From: RGIG529 sp963929765
Lineage (GTDB): Bacteria > Bacillota > Clostridia > Oscillospirales > Oscillospiraceae
Direction of reading: 5' to 3'
DNA: 17,683 nucleotides
Assembly: GCA_963929765.1 (NCBI GenBank)
Contig: CAWVKD010000071.1
Location: 1-17,683 of the forward strand
The notes below the pieces were generated by a model. The model was not told where the DNA came from, did not search any database, and was given only the letters and a program-made list of their open reading frames with translations. This document shows positions 1 through 7,698 of this stretch, piece after piece (positions within the stretch are counted from its first letter, which is position 1; each line of letters begins with the position of its first letter). The translations under genes and the position numbers were made by a program.

Positions 1-125
1 GCCCCACTTCTGTTTCGTTTTTTTGCAGTATCGTGGGTGGAAATTTTTTCTTTTTGTTATGCGAGTATTTTCCAGTTTAACATAAGAAACCAAGGGAAAT
101 GCTACCGTAATTTTATAAAAAGGTG

Positions 126-131
126 TATAAT
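126..131 (+). promoter_or_regulatory. Possible -10 element upstream of the LuxR gene
   Basis: A consensus TATAAT hexamer lies about 150 bases ahead of the LuxR-type gene. The -35 position, 17 bases upstream (about 103-108), is a poor match, so this would need activation or is a chance hit in AT-rich DNA. The rest of 1-279 has no convincing coding sequence. Confidence 0.35.
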
Positions 132-169
132 AAAATTATGGATTTTGCGGTATTAACTCAATACAAAAA

Positions 170-191
170 ATGAATATCATCAGATATTCAT
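170..191. repeat. Perfect inverted repeat in the LuxR gene leader
   Basis: Two 9-base arms (ATGAATATC and GATATTCAT) flank a 4-base spacer. The element sits between the candidate -10 and the ribosome site of the LuxR gene. It could be an operator (dimeric regulator site, possibly autoregulation) or a hairpin in the 5' leader. There is no T tract after it, so it does not look like a terminator. Confidence 0.5.
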
Positions 192-279
192 CTGAGAGAG
201 ATTTACATATGTGAGTTGCTGTGGATAGTCTTTTTGGATTTTGATTCAGACATTCCTATGGCAATATAAGGGGGCTGTT

Positions 280-2631
280 ATGAAACAACCAATTATTCTT
301 AAATTGACATTGAAACGGCAATTCGAGGCTGCAATGACCCGGGGACGGGCAGTGTTATTTAGTGCTCCTTGTGGCTTTGGTAAGACCACAACGGCGCATG
401 CATTGGTGTCTGGGCAAAAAGTCTACACTCTTACGGCTGGTCAGCCAGATTTTATTCTACCTTCATTAGAGGAAGAATGGGACATCTTACTTGTTGATGA
501 TCTCCAAATAATGGAAGAAGGGGCCGAGCAGGAAGAACTATGCCGGATGATCCGAGAATACTCAGATCGAAAATTTGTATTTCTTACCCGAGGAGCACCG
601 CCCCACTGGTTGCTCCCGTTCCAGTTAGCTGGCGTAATGACCGTTCTAGGACCTTGGGAGTTGGCATTTGATCAGGAAGCCACAAGACAACTGTTGGAAC
701 AGTATGGTGTGGCTGTTACCAATTTAGAGTTGGCATCTATCCAAAAGGTAACTCGTGGCTGTCCTATGCCTCTGATTTTTTTGATCCAGCATCTTCTTCG
801 AGGGGAGCCATACAATGAGACAACGAATGACCTGATTCGGCGTGATCTGTTTCTTTACTTTGAAGAGGTAGTATTCCGTCGTCTAGAGCCATCGATCCAG
901 CGTTTTCTATTAGAGTTAGCTCCTTTTGATCCCATTACTCCGGAGCTAGCTCGAATCGTCAGTGGAGATGGAAAAGCGGGAGAACTTTTGGGGAAATTTC
1001 AGCGAGAGTCTTCTGCTTTTATTCAGGAGCGATTGGATTACTACCATTTCTGGCCTATTTTCCGTCGCTTTCTATTGTGGGAGTTAGAGCAGACCTGCGA
1101 CGATACACAGCAAAAAATGTTATATAATCGTGGGGGTTTATATTATGAACTCAATGAAGACTATGGAAAAGCGCTGGAGTGCTATACCAGAAGCGGAGAT
1201 CACAACAAAATCTCCGAACTGCTGGTGAAGAATGCAGAACGGCATCCTGGTATGGGACATTACAAGGAGATGGAGCCCTATTACCAAGCGCTTCCGGAGC
1301 ATGAGCTTCGATCGTCTCCAGCACTGATGCAAGGCATGAGCATGCTCCGTGCAATGGAACTGGACTTTGAAGGTTCAGAGAAATGGTATCAGGCTCTTCA
1401 AGATTTTGCAAAGAATTGCCGTCGGACTGACATGGCATATCGGGAAGCCAGAAGCCGTCTGATTTGGCTGGATTTAGCCTTGCCGCAACGGAAAGTGGAA
1501 GGGATGATTAGTGTTTTTCCAAAAGTGTTTCGGCTGTTGACGGAACGAAAGATCCATCTGCCGCCCTTTTCTGTTACCAGTACACTACCCAGCCTGATGA
1601 ACGGTGGGAAAGATTTTTCTCCATGGAGCAGGAAAGATGATTTACTTTACACCACTTTACGTTTGCCGGTGGAAACAGTACTGGGCCGGGACGGGGTATG
1701 TATGGCTGATTGTGCCATTGCTGAGAGTAAGTTCGAAAAAGGCGAAAATATTCGGGATAGAGCGCTTTCTCTTATGCTTAATTTGGATCGGGTGCGTCGT
1801 TATGGAACAGCTGATATGGAGTTTGCAGTAGTGGGTCTGCTGGCTCGGACACAGATAGATGCAGGCCGTCCCAACGATGCTAGGCAAACGTTAGAGACGT
1901 TACGGGAACGATTTTTTTCTGTAAAGGAAAAACGCTTTCTACCAAATCTGGACGCTATGTTGTGCCGAGTGAATCTGTATCAGGGAAAAGATGAAGAGGC
2001 AGATCAATGGTACCGAGAAAAAGCGCCTAAAAATCCTCAGAAGCTTTATAGTTTGAAACGATACCAATATTTGACCCAGGCCATGGTGGAACTTGCCTTG
2101 GGAGATGAGGCTGGAACATTGTTGACGTTGGCACCCTTAAAGCCGTATTTTTCCGCTTGTGCACGGTATATTGACAGTATTCATCTTCATGTCTTATCGG
2201 CCATTGCCAGGTTTCGGCTGATGGAAGGAGACTGGAGAGCTGATATGGTGGCTGCTTTGGATATAGCGATAAAGTTTCATTTTATACGACCAGTGAGCCA
2301 ATATGGAGGGGCGGTGCTTCCACTGTTGGAAGATTGTGGTTGGAAAGGAGATATGACTTATTTAAATAAGCTTACCGATGCTGTCCGGATACAGACTGCC
2401 TTTTATCCTGATTTTCTGCAACCTCGGCGGGAAATGGTTGCACCACTGTCACCAACGGAGATACAAGTATTGCGTCTCATTTGCGCCGATAAAAGCAATG
2501 CGGAAATTGGTCAGATTTTGGGGATTAAAGTGACCACAGTGAAGGTTCATGTAAGTCATATATTAGAAAAACTCAATGTAAAACGCCGCAGTGAAGCTAA
2601 GTCGACTGCTCAGCAATTGCGGCTGATATAA
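280..2631 (+). CDS. MalT/LAL-like LuxR-family transcriptional regulator with N-terminal ATPase
   Basis: Predicted large signal-responsive activator of 783 residues. The N-terminus has a Walker A motif (GFGKTT, about residues 32-37), a Walker B-like strand (DILLVDD, 68-74) and a sensor-like FLTRG (101-105), the plan of MalT-type STAND ATPases. A long helical middle (about 280-700) resembles TPR-like repeats that usually bind the inducer. The last 61 residues form a LuxR/GerE helix-turn-helix starting LSPTEIQVL. An in-frame TTG at 241 would add 13 residues, but the ATG at 280 has AAGGGGG five bases ahead and is preferred. It is transcribed alone and ends before a bidirectional terminator. No target operon is adjacent on its strand, so its ligand and targets are unknown. 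Family assignment is firm, function is inferred. Confidence 0.9.
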   Translation: MKQPIILKLTLKRQFEAAMTRGRAVLFSAPCGFGKTTTAHALVSGQKVYTLTAGQPDFILPSLEEEWDILLVDDLQIMEEGAEQEELCRMIREYSDRKFVFLTRGAPPHWLLPFQLAGVMTVLGPWELAFDQEATRQLLEQYGVAVTNLELASIQKVTRGCPMPLIFLIQHLLRGEPYNETTNDLIRRDLFLYFEEVVFRRLEPSIQRFLLELAPFDPITPELARIVSGDGKAGELLGKFQRESSAFIQERLDYYHFWPIFRRFLLWELEQTCDDTQQKMLYNRGGLYYELNEDYGKALECYTRSGDHNKISELLVKNAERHPGMGHYKEMEPYYQALPEHELRSSPALMQGMSMLRAMELDFEGSEKWYQALQDFAKNCRRTDMAYREARSRLIWLDLALPQRKVEGMISVFPKVFRLLTERKIHLPPFSVTSTLPSLMNGGKDFSPWSRKDDLLYTTLRLPVETVLGRDGVCMADCAIAESKFEKGENIRDRALSLMLNLDRVRRYGTADMEFAVVGLLARTQIDAGRPNDARQTLETLRERFFSVKEKRFLPNLDAMLCRVNLYQGKDEEADQWYREKAPKNPQKLYSLKRYQYLTQAMVELALGDEAGTLLTLAPLKPYFSACARYIDSIHLHVLSAIARFRLMEGDWRADMVAALDIAIKFHFIRPVSQYGGAVLPLLEDCGWKGDMTYLNKLTDAVRIQTAFYPDFLQPRREMVAPLSPTEIQVLRLICADKSNAEIGQILGIKVTTVKVHVSHILEKLNVKRRSEAKSTAQQLRLI

Positions 2632-2782
2632 AAATAGGAAAGAAATGAGAAAAAGTAAAGCAAGTTGGCGTTCAGCTCCTGATGAACTCCTATGAGAATG
2701 TAGCCAAGAAATGGCATATCAAAAGATCAAATCGTCACAGAGAGCCATATTTCATTGTGGCAAATGCAATATTATATAAGTG

Positions 2783-2831
2783 TGTAACAAGCAAGAAGGT
2801 GTTCCACAGGAACACCTTCTTGCTTGTTACA
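2783..2831. terminator. Bidirectional rho-independent terminator
   Basis: A perfect 22-base-pair stem with a 5-base loop (2805-2809). The core stem AAGGTGTTC/GAACACCTT is flanked by A-rich and T-rich outer arms (the right arm continues CTTGCTTGTT), so it can act in both directions. It separates the LuxR gene (+) from the convergent metal-regulator gene (-). The preceding stretch 2632-2782 has no gene that I can support. Confidence 0.8.
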
Positions 2832-2917
2832 TTATGTATTATGCCATCTTGAGAAGAAGCGGCAGAAAATCATAGATAGGAAAGACTATGTGTTTTTGTC
2901 AATCCATAGAACAGAAC

Positions 2918-3310
2918 TTATAGAGAGGGATATTTGTTATACCAACGTTCTAAAAATTCATCGATTTTTTGAATAGCATCAGGGCTAATGACATGTTCAA
3001 TGGCACAGGCATCTGCATCGGCAAGTTCTGGGTCCTCTCCTATTACATCGGTTAGAAGTTGACGTAAAATGGTATGCTTTTCAGACAAAATACGTGCTAG
3101 TCGAGAGCCTTCTTCTGTAAGTCTGATTTCACGATATTTTTTTGTTTCTACAAGATGTTTTTCTGCTAGGACATTCATTGCACTGTTAGCGCTAGCTTTG
3201 GAAACCTGCATTCGTAATGCAATATCACTTAGACGTGCACTTCCATTTTCCAGTGATAACTCATAAACAGTTTCTAAATAATTTTCCATTGTAATGGTCA
3301 AATGTTTCAT
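2918..3310 (-). CDS. DtxR/MntR-family metal-dependent transcriptional regulator
   Basis: A 130-residue regulator expected to bind DNA when loaded with Fe2+ or Mn2+ and to control metal uptake genes. Residues 1-65 are the DtxR-type winged helix; 66-130 form the dimerisation and metal-binding domain. By position C102, E105 and H106 match the DtxR primary site and H79 an ancillary-site residue; N10 stands where MntR proteins often have Asp. The C-terminal SH3-like domain of long DtxR proteins is absent, giving MntR-like length. The ribosome site is AAAGGAAC ahead of the ATG at 3310. It follows the phosphodiesterase gene by 21 bases on the same strand and is probably co-transcribed. Which metal it senses cannot be decided from sequence. 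Confidence 0.88.
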   Translation of the reverse strand: MKHLTITMENYLETVYELSLENGSARLSDIALRMQVSKASANSAMNVLAEKHLVETKKYREIRLTEEGSRLARILSEKHTILRQLLTDVIGEDPELADADACAIEHVISPDAIQKIDEFLERWYNKYPSL

Positions 3311-3331
3311 GATTTATGTTCCTTTGTAATA

Positions 3332-5146
3332 TTATGGTTCAGATTTTGGCAGAATCCAATCTACAGCAGCCCAGATCAGAGGGTTACTACTTTTGGTAGA
3401 AATAGCATCTAAAATAATATCAGGAGCGTCTGTTACAATACTGTCCACGCGAATCGCAACCATTTCACGTGCTGTTGTCTGATTATTAACGGTCCAAACA
3501 AAGACTTCCTTTCCACTAAGGTGTAAGTTAAGCACCATAGAACGAGTTAAAAAGGATGCTTCTACGCTATAAATATCAACATCTTCCAATTGATACAGTT
3601 CACCATATGCTACTGCGGTGATGAGTTGTGTTTGTATAGTCGGATCACATGATTTTGCTTCATGTACAAGAGAGTAGTCCATAGAAGCAAGAATACAGTC
3701 CTTCTCTGCATCCAGGCTCTGTATCAACTCAACTACAGAAGAAACAAATGATTTTTCGTGGCCGGTGGATTTTAATTCGATTACGAGAATGATTCTACCT
3801 TTTGCTTTTTGAATAAATTCTTCCAGAGTTGGAATCTTTTCCCCTTTGAATGCAGGAGAGAACCAACTTCCAACTTCCATAGATTGTAAGTCTTGATACG
3901 TCACATTCCATATGTCCTTATCTACGCCGGCTGTTCGACTTAAATTAGAGTCATGCATCAAAACAAGAGTACCATCTTTTGTTTGCTGTACATCGATTTC
4001 GGCATAAGTTGCACCACTTTCAATGGCGGCTTCAAGACCGGATAATGTGTTTTCTGGTGTAGTTAGTGTAGAGGCACGGTGGGCAGTGACAGTTGTTTTA
4101 AGACCTACTTCCTCATCCAACAGAAATGCGTTATAAGAAAGGGAATATAATCCATATCCCATTAGGATAAACAGAACAAGAAAGAAACGCAGTGGACGCA
4201 AGATCATGGCGCTTTTGCGTATAGAAATGTGTGGCTTTTGGAAAACAAATATTTGGTTTTCTGATTGATAGCGATAATAGCAGGAAGAAATAAAAGCAAA
4301 GCTTCCGATAGTAACACCGATGGCCCAAAAGAGAGAACGCCATTTTGACAATGTGTAGAAGAAATACCAAAATGTTTCTTGCGCATGGTTTGAAGGCACT
4401 GTGTATTTGATAAACAAAAGAATCGCAAACAGCAAAATAGCAGTCACAAGTACAAGCAAGCCAACTACCAGAAGAATCCAAAGGAAAAGCCAGATAAGGG
4501 TTTTTAGCCATTTGCCATGAATGAGAGCTTTACTGCGTTTGCGTGCTTCTTGAAAACGACAGGGTTGGAGTGTTATTTCATGAATGCTAAAGATCCACCG
4601 AAAAGCAAGAATGAAGAAAAGAAAACAAAGAGCACTGTAAAGAACATGAAGTGCTGGTGTGCTCTTAATATAGTCTAGTATAAATTCAGGAATTTCTAAT
4701 GATTGTAACAGCCCGGAAGAGAGGGTGACACCCGTCATGGGAAGAATGAGAAAAATGAAAACGAATAGGAGAGCATTTTTTGGTCGAACGATAGAAAAAG
4801 ATTTTTTTGCGGCAGAAAGAAACAATCGGAAAATACCAGTACGTTTTCCTTGGACACCATTGTGAAAATAGAGGACAATAGCAGTCATTTCAATTAATAC
4901 ATAAAACGTTAAAATGACAAAGAGGATCAAGAGGACCAGAAGGGTAGATGGGGATTGCAGTATGATAGGGAGTGTTTGATTACTAAGGAAGGAAACACCA
5001 GATAATTGCAATGCAAATTGCAACATGGCTTGCAAGGCGGGAAATACGATGATAGCTGTAATGAGTTTATATATAATTTCAAATAAAAAAAGAGTACTCC
5101 AATCCCACATAATTAGATGAATTGCAGAGCGAAATGTTTGTCTCAT
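3332..5146 (-). CDS. Membrane-anchored glycerophosphodiester phosphodiesterase
   Basis: Hydrolyses glycerophosphodiesters to glycerol-3-phosphate and an alcohol, or acts on related polymers such as teichoic acids. This 604-residue protein has an N-terminal membrane domain (about 1-345, roughly eight hydrophobic segments, of the glycerophosphoryl diester phosphodiesterase membrane type) and a C-terminal GDPD TIM barrel (about 352-590). Catalytic features are visible: H356-R357 at the first strand, E383-x-D385, H398 and E457. The usual HRG is HRA here. The barrel is predicted to face outside, which fits a role with lipid head groups or wall polymers; that is inference. Translation starts at the ATG at 5146 after GAGG. 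It is first in a two-gene unit with the metal regulator. Confidence 0.92.
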   Translation of the reverse strand: MRQTFRSAIHLIMWDWSTLFLFEIIYKLITAIIVFPALQAMLQFALQLSGVSFLSNQTLPIILQSPSTLLVLLILFVILTFYVLIEMTAIVLYFHNGVQGKRTGIFRLFLSAAKKSFSIVRPKNALLFVFIFLILPMTGVTLSSGLLQSLEIPEFILDYIKSTPALHVLYSALCFLFFILAFRWIFSIHEITLQPCRFQEARKRSKALIHGKWLKTLIWLFLWILLVVGLLVLVTAILLFAILLFIKYTVPSNHAQETFWYFFYTLSKWRSLFWAIGVTIGSFAFISSCYYRYQSENQIFVFQKPHISIRKSAMILRPLRFFLVLFILMGYGLYSLSYNAFLLDEEVGLKTTVTAHRASTLTTPENTLSGLEAAIESGATYAEIDVQQTKDGTLVLMHDSNLSRTAGVDKDIWNVTYQDLQSMEVGSWFSPAFKGEKIPTLEEFIQKAKGRIILVIELKSTGHEKSFVSSVVELIQSLDAEKDCILASMDYSLVHEAKSCDPTIQTQLITAVAYGELYQLEDVDIYSVEASFLTRSMVLNLHLSGKEVFVWTVNNQTTAREMVAIRVDSIVTDAPDIILDAISTKSSNPLIWAAVDWILPKSEP

Positions 5147-5216
5147 AATGAATCCTCGGCTTTATGGTTCCATTGCGAATATTTTTGTATGATATATCTT
5201 GGGAAATATTTTTTAT

Positions 5217-5245
5217 AGTATACCACAAAAAGAGAAAGGAAGAAA
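5217..5245 (-). promoter_or_regulatory. Promoter of the phosphodiesterase-metal regulator operon
   Basis: On the minus strand an extended -10 (TGG followed by TATACT, hexamer at 5217-5222) stands about 70 bases ahead of the phosphodiesterase start. The -35 is weak (TTTCTT or TTCTTC at 17 or 16 bases), as is common with extended -10 promoters. The -35 zone overlaps the second terminator hairpin of the preceding gene. Confidence 0.55.
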
Positions 5246-5270
5246 GAAATCTGATGGATTTCCTTCCTTT
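5235..5270 (-). terminator. Second of two tandem terminators
   Basis: An A/T-rich hairpin with 14 pairs, a 3-base bulge and a 5-base loop (5252-5256), followed on the minus strand by a pyrimidine-rich CTCTTTTT run. It backs up the stronger hairpin at 5280-5312. Confidence 0.55.
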
Positions 5271-5279
5271 TTAAGGGAA

Positions 5280-5312
5280 AAAGGACTGTTTGAAATGATC
5301 AAACAGTCCTTT
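5280..5312 (-). terminator. Terminator of the small membrane protein gene
   Basis: A perfect 14-base-pair stem (AAAGGACTGTTTGA and its complement) with a 5-base loop, followed on the minus strand by a run of six T. It lies 15 bases past the stop codon of the gene at 5328-5717. Confidence 0.85.
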
Positions 5313-5327
5313 CTATTTTACAAAAGT

Positions 5328-5717
5328 TTAGGCAATTGGTTTTACGTTGGTATTTTTTGCTGCGCCAATTAAGCAAAGAATAGGCAGAACAAATCCAATC
5401 AGAGATGTCCAGAGGAATCCGTATAGGATAATATTGATGATTTGGAGCAGGATGGTGATAATGGCAAAAACCAAACAGAGACCAGCCTTTTCGGGCTTAT
5501 TGCAATTTGCAATAAAGATGATACCGGCAACTAAATCGATGATACAGAAAATCACGCTGACAACCACAGCAGTATTGAGTGCAGAGCTGCTGATACCATA
5601 TTGAGCTGCTGCACTTAAGATAGAGCCGCTGACTGCCAGAACAATCAAACTAATTCCTGCAAAAATGACGAACAAAATGCCGCAAACCTGTAAAAATCCT
5701 TTTCCTGGTGCCTTCAT
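5328..5717 (-). CDS. Small four-helix integral membrane protein of unknown function
   Basis: A 129-residue protein with four hydrophobic segments (about 10-35, 48-70, 79-99 and 101-120), a short positively charged N-terminus and a basic C-terminal tail. I do not recognise a specific family; the layout resembles small DUF4064-like membrane proteins of Bacillota. An upstream extension to 5810 is open, but the ATG at 5717 has GAGAGGAG ten bases ahead and a good promoter about 50 bases upstream, so it is preferred. It is a single-gene unit with its own promoter and two terminators. No function is proposed. Confidence 0.8.
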   Translation of the reverse strand: MKAPGKGFLQVCGILFVIFAGISLIVLAVSGSILSAAAQYGISSSALNTAVVVSVIFCIIDLVAGIIFIANCNKPEKAGLCLVFAIITILLQIINIILYGFLWTSLIGFVLPILCLIGAAKNTNVKPIA

Positions 5718-5769
5718 GTGAATAAAACTCCTCTCTAATAAAGTATGTATCTTTACAAATACAAACCTA

Positions 5770-5798
5770 TATATAGCATATTTTTCAAAAAATGGCAA
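5770..5798 (-). promoter_or_regulatory. Sigma-70-type promoter of the small membrane protein gene
   Basis: On the minus strand TTGCCA (5793-5798) and TATATA (5770-5775) are separated by exactly 17 bases. The start codon at 5717 is about 45 bases downstream of the expected transcription start. Confidence 0.7.
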
Positions 5799-5867
5799 TA
5801 GTTTGTTCAAAGAAAATTCACAAAGTGTAGCGAAATTTATGTATAATAATTATTTTACCCTGATATA

Positions 5868-5899
5868 AAAAAGACCTCGATTTTGGTTGAGGCCTTTTT
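5868..5899 (-). terminator. Terminator of the S component-coaX operon
   Basis: An 11-pair stem plus one outer pair (one G-U pair in minus-strand RNA), loop around CCAAAA, followed by a run of six T on the minus strand. It lies about 40 bases past the coaX stop codon. Confidence 0.75.
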
Positions 5900-5936
5900 A
5901 TACCATATTGTTTTGTTTGATTCAGTTTAAAAATTT

Positions 5937-6707
5937 TTATTTGTTGTGATTTTTTTCGTATAAAATACGAAGACCGTCCAATAGAAGATCATCATCGCAA
6001 ATTAGTTTGCGTTTGCAATAAGGAGAAACCAAATGAACCAATCCACCAGTTGCAATAACAGTGGCTGGCATACCTAAAAATTCTTCCACACGATCAGATA
6101 GGCCATCTAACATCGCAGCAGTTCCATAAACTACACCAGCTTGCATACAATTGATGGTATTGCTTGCCACAAATTGCTGTGGTTTTTCTAAATGGACGTA
6201 GGGAAGTTGTGCTGCGTGAGCGGAAAGAGCATCAATAGATAGCCGCATACCAGGTATAATCATGCCGCCAATGTAATTCCCATTTGGATCAATGACGGAT
6301 AATGTGGTAGCTGTCCCAAGATCATAAATAAGAATAGGCTTGGGGTATTTTGCAACGGCAGCAACGGCAGCTAGAACCAAGTCGCTTCCCAATTGGGCTG
6401 GGTCATCTGTTCGAATATTGAGACCTGTTCGCAAACCAGATCCTACAACAAGTGTTGGTTTTCCGATTAGTTGTTCCAATGTATGTTGCATAACTGCTTT
6501 TAATTCTGGGACAACGGAAGATACAATACCACCTTCCATATCACGAGGGTTAATTTGATGCTTTTCCAGAATACCCCCAATGAGAAAAGCAAACTCATCG
6601 GAAGTGCGCTTAGGATCGGTGCTAATACGCGCGGTGAAGACGATACTTTGTTTTTGAATTGCCCCAATGACAATGTTTGTATTTCCAATATCAATGGCAA
6701 GAATCAT
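5937..6707 (-). CDS. coaX: Type III pantothenate kinase
   Basis: Phosphorylates pantothenate to 4'-phosphopantothenate with ATP, the first step of coenzyme A synthesis; cytosolic and, in this family, not feedback-inhibited by CoA. The 256-residue protein matches the usual CoaX length. It has the ASKHA-fold phosphate loop DIGNTN (6-11), the catalytic Asp of the GSDL motif (D109), the DLGTATT loop (129-135), the GGMIIPG segment (148-154) and the late ATGGL motif (219-223). The ATG at 6707 is chosen: the longer in-frame start at 6743 would overlap the upstream gene, and AAGGAG lies 12 bases before 6707. It follows the ECF S component with a 4-base gap, so translation is probably coupled. The divergent coaBC supplies the next steps. 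Confidence 0.95.
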   Translation of the reverse strand: MILAIDIGNTNIVIGAIQKQSIVFTARISTDPKRTSDEFAFLIGGILEKHQINPRDMEGGIVSSVVPELKAVMQHTLEQLIGKPTLVVGSGLRTGLNIRTDDPAQLGSDLVLAAVAAVAKYPKPILIYDLGTATTLSVIDPNGNYIGGMIIPGMRLSIDALSAHAAQLPYVHLEKPQQFVASNTINCMQAGVVYGTAAMLDGLSDRVEEFLGMPATVIATGGLVHLVSPYCKRKLICDDDLLLDGLRILYEKNHNK

Positions 6708-6711
6708 AATG

Positions 6712-7413
6712 TTATTCGGCTCCTTTTTTCTCGATGGCTCCATTCACAGATCTAGTTGATTTTTGAAGCAATTTAAACAGAGGCAGACAAACCACTGGTG
6801 TTACTACAGCAGCCACAATGGCTTCTGGGATTCCATTGGCGCCCACAACACCTAAAACGACACCTAAAACAGCATCAACTGGGATTTCTTTGGCAACTGC
6901 ATAGGCATTTCGAAACAATACGAAAATCAAACCCATTACAAGAATCGTGTTGGTGAAAGAACCAAGGATGCTGGCAAGAACCAGAGAGACAGGTCGCAAT
7001 GCATGTTCAGCTTTGCGGAAAATCATCTGAAATAACCGATATCCATAGTAAGGAACAATACCCACAAGAATACGAGGAATGAAGCAAATCACCAAAGCCC
7101 AAAGGCTGCCCCGCTCTAAACCAGGAACAGGGATAAAAGGGGAGAAGGCAAAAGAAAGCATGCTGGGAGTCATTGTGTTGACCAGAAAACTGCCAAGGCC
7201 AAAGAAAAAGCCCAGAACAGCGCCTTTTTTGGGACCTAACAAAATAGAACCGATAATGACAGGGACGTGGACGATGGTGGCTTTGATAACGACTAAATTC
7301 AAAAAACCAATAGGAGTAAAGGTTAGAAGTAAGATAATTGCTACAAAAATAGCGAGCAGAGCAATACTACGGGCGGTGCCGCGGTTGGTGCCGGTGGAAA
7401 GATGCTGTTTCAT
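6712..7413 (-). CDS. ECF transporter S component, probably for pantothenate (PanT-like)
   Basis: A substrate-capturing membrane subunit of an energy-coupling-factor transporter; it would recruit the shared EcfT/EcfA module encoded elsewhere. The 233 residues hold about six membrane helices, with the family-typical early stretch around VPVIIGSILLGPKKG and a glycine-rich helix after it. Pantothenate specificity is inferred from position: the gene is directly ahead of coaX and divergent from coaBC. An upstream open frame to 7563 exists, but the ATG at 7413 has a strong GGAGG seven bases ahead and lies downstream of a near-consensus promoter, so it is the start. Folate or another vitamin is the main alternative. 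Confidence 0.88.
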   Translation of the reverse strand: MKQHLSTGTNRGTARSIALLAIFVAIILLLTFTPIGFLNLVVIKATIVHVPVIIGSILLGPKKGAVLGFFFGLGSFLVNTMTPSMLSFAFSPFIPVPGLERGSLWALVICFIPRILVGIVPYYGYRLFQMIFRKAEHALRPVSLVLASILGSFTNTILVMGLIFVLFRNAYAVAKEIPVDAVLGVVLGVVGANGIPEAIVAAVVTPVVCLPLFKLLQKSTRSVNGAIEKKGAE

Positions 7414-7427
7414 AAATAACCTCCTGT

Positions 7428-7452
7428 TGCTGTTCCAAAATTGGATACAGCA
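7428..7452 (-). promoter_or_regulatory. Hairpin in the S component leader, next to the ribosome site
   Basis: In the minus-strand transcript an 11-pair hairpin (outer arms TGCTGT/ACAGCA, inner arms TCCAA/TTGGA, one bulged A, 2-base loop) ends about 4 bases before the GGAGG of the S component gene. The leader from the expected start to the ATG is roughly 115 bases. The hairpin has no T tract, so it is not a terminator; it could tune translation or RNA stability. No known riboswitch class is recognised. Confidence 0.5.
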
Positions 7453-7534
7453 CAAAATTTTAGGGCCTATATCAGGTAAAAGTGTCTGTTGTCCAAGTGG
7501 GTACAACGGCAACAACCTATGTATAGACAAAGGT

Positions 7535-7563
7535 ATTATACTGGTTTTACTGTAGAAAGGCAA
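7535..7563 (-). promoter_or_regulatory. Promoter of the S component-coaX operon
   Basis: On the minus strand TTGCCT (7558-7563) and a consensus TATAAT (7535-7540) are separated by exactly 17 bases. It is divergent from the coaBC promoter, with about 40 bases between the two -35 boxes. Confidence 0.8.
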
Positions 7564-7603
7564 CCGAAATTTTGTGTATTTTTTACGTTTTCACGGAAAA
7601 ATA

Positions 7604-7632
7604 TTTACAGTATGACAAGGCTTTGTTATACT
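7604..7632 (+). promoter_or_regulatory. Promoter of the coaBC-EFR1 operon
   Basis: TTTACA (7604-7609) and TATACT (7627-7632) are separated by exactly 17 bases, about 60 bases before the coaBC start codon. A regulator binding between this and the divergent promoter could control both halves of the CoA locus. Confidence 0.8.
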
Positions 7633-7698
7633 GATCAAAACAAAAGTCTCCAGGAGAAAAGGAACAATCAAAAACTTATAGAAAGTGGAGCGTTTACA

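Noticed and set aside
241..279. TTG start adding 13 residues to the LuxR-type regulator
   Set aside because: No ribosome site lies before the TTG, while the ATG at 280 has AAGGGGG at good spacing and the ATPase domain begins soon after it.
7414..7534. Known riboswitch in the S component leader
   Set aside because: I could not recognise the conserved core of a TPP, FMN, cobalamin or THF element; only a simple hairpin is visible.
7414..7563. N-terminal extension of the ECF S component
   Set aside because: It runs through the operon's own -10 and the leader hairpin, and a strong GGAGG marks the ATG at 7413.
7489..7698. N-terminal extension of CoaBC
   Set aside because: The extension crosses both divergent promoters and has no family similarity; the CoaC fold begins right after the ATG at 7699.
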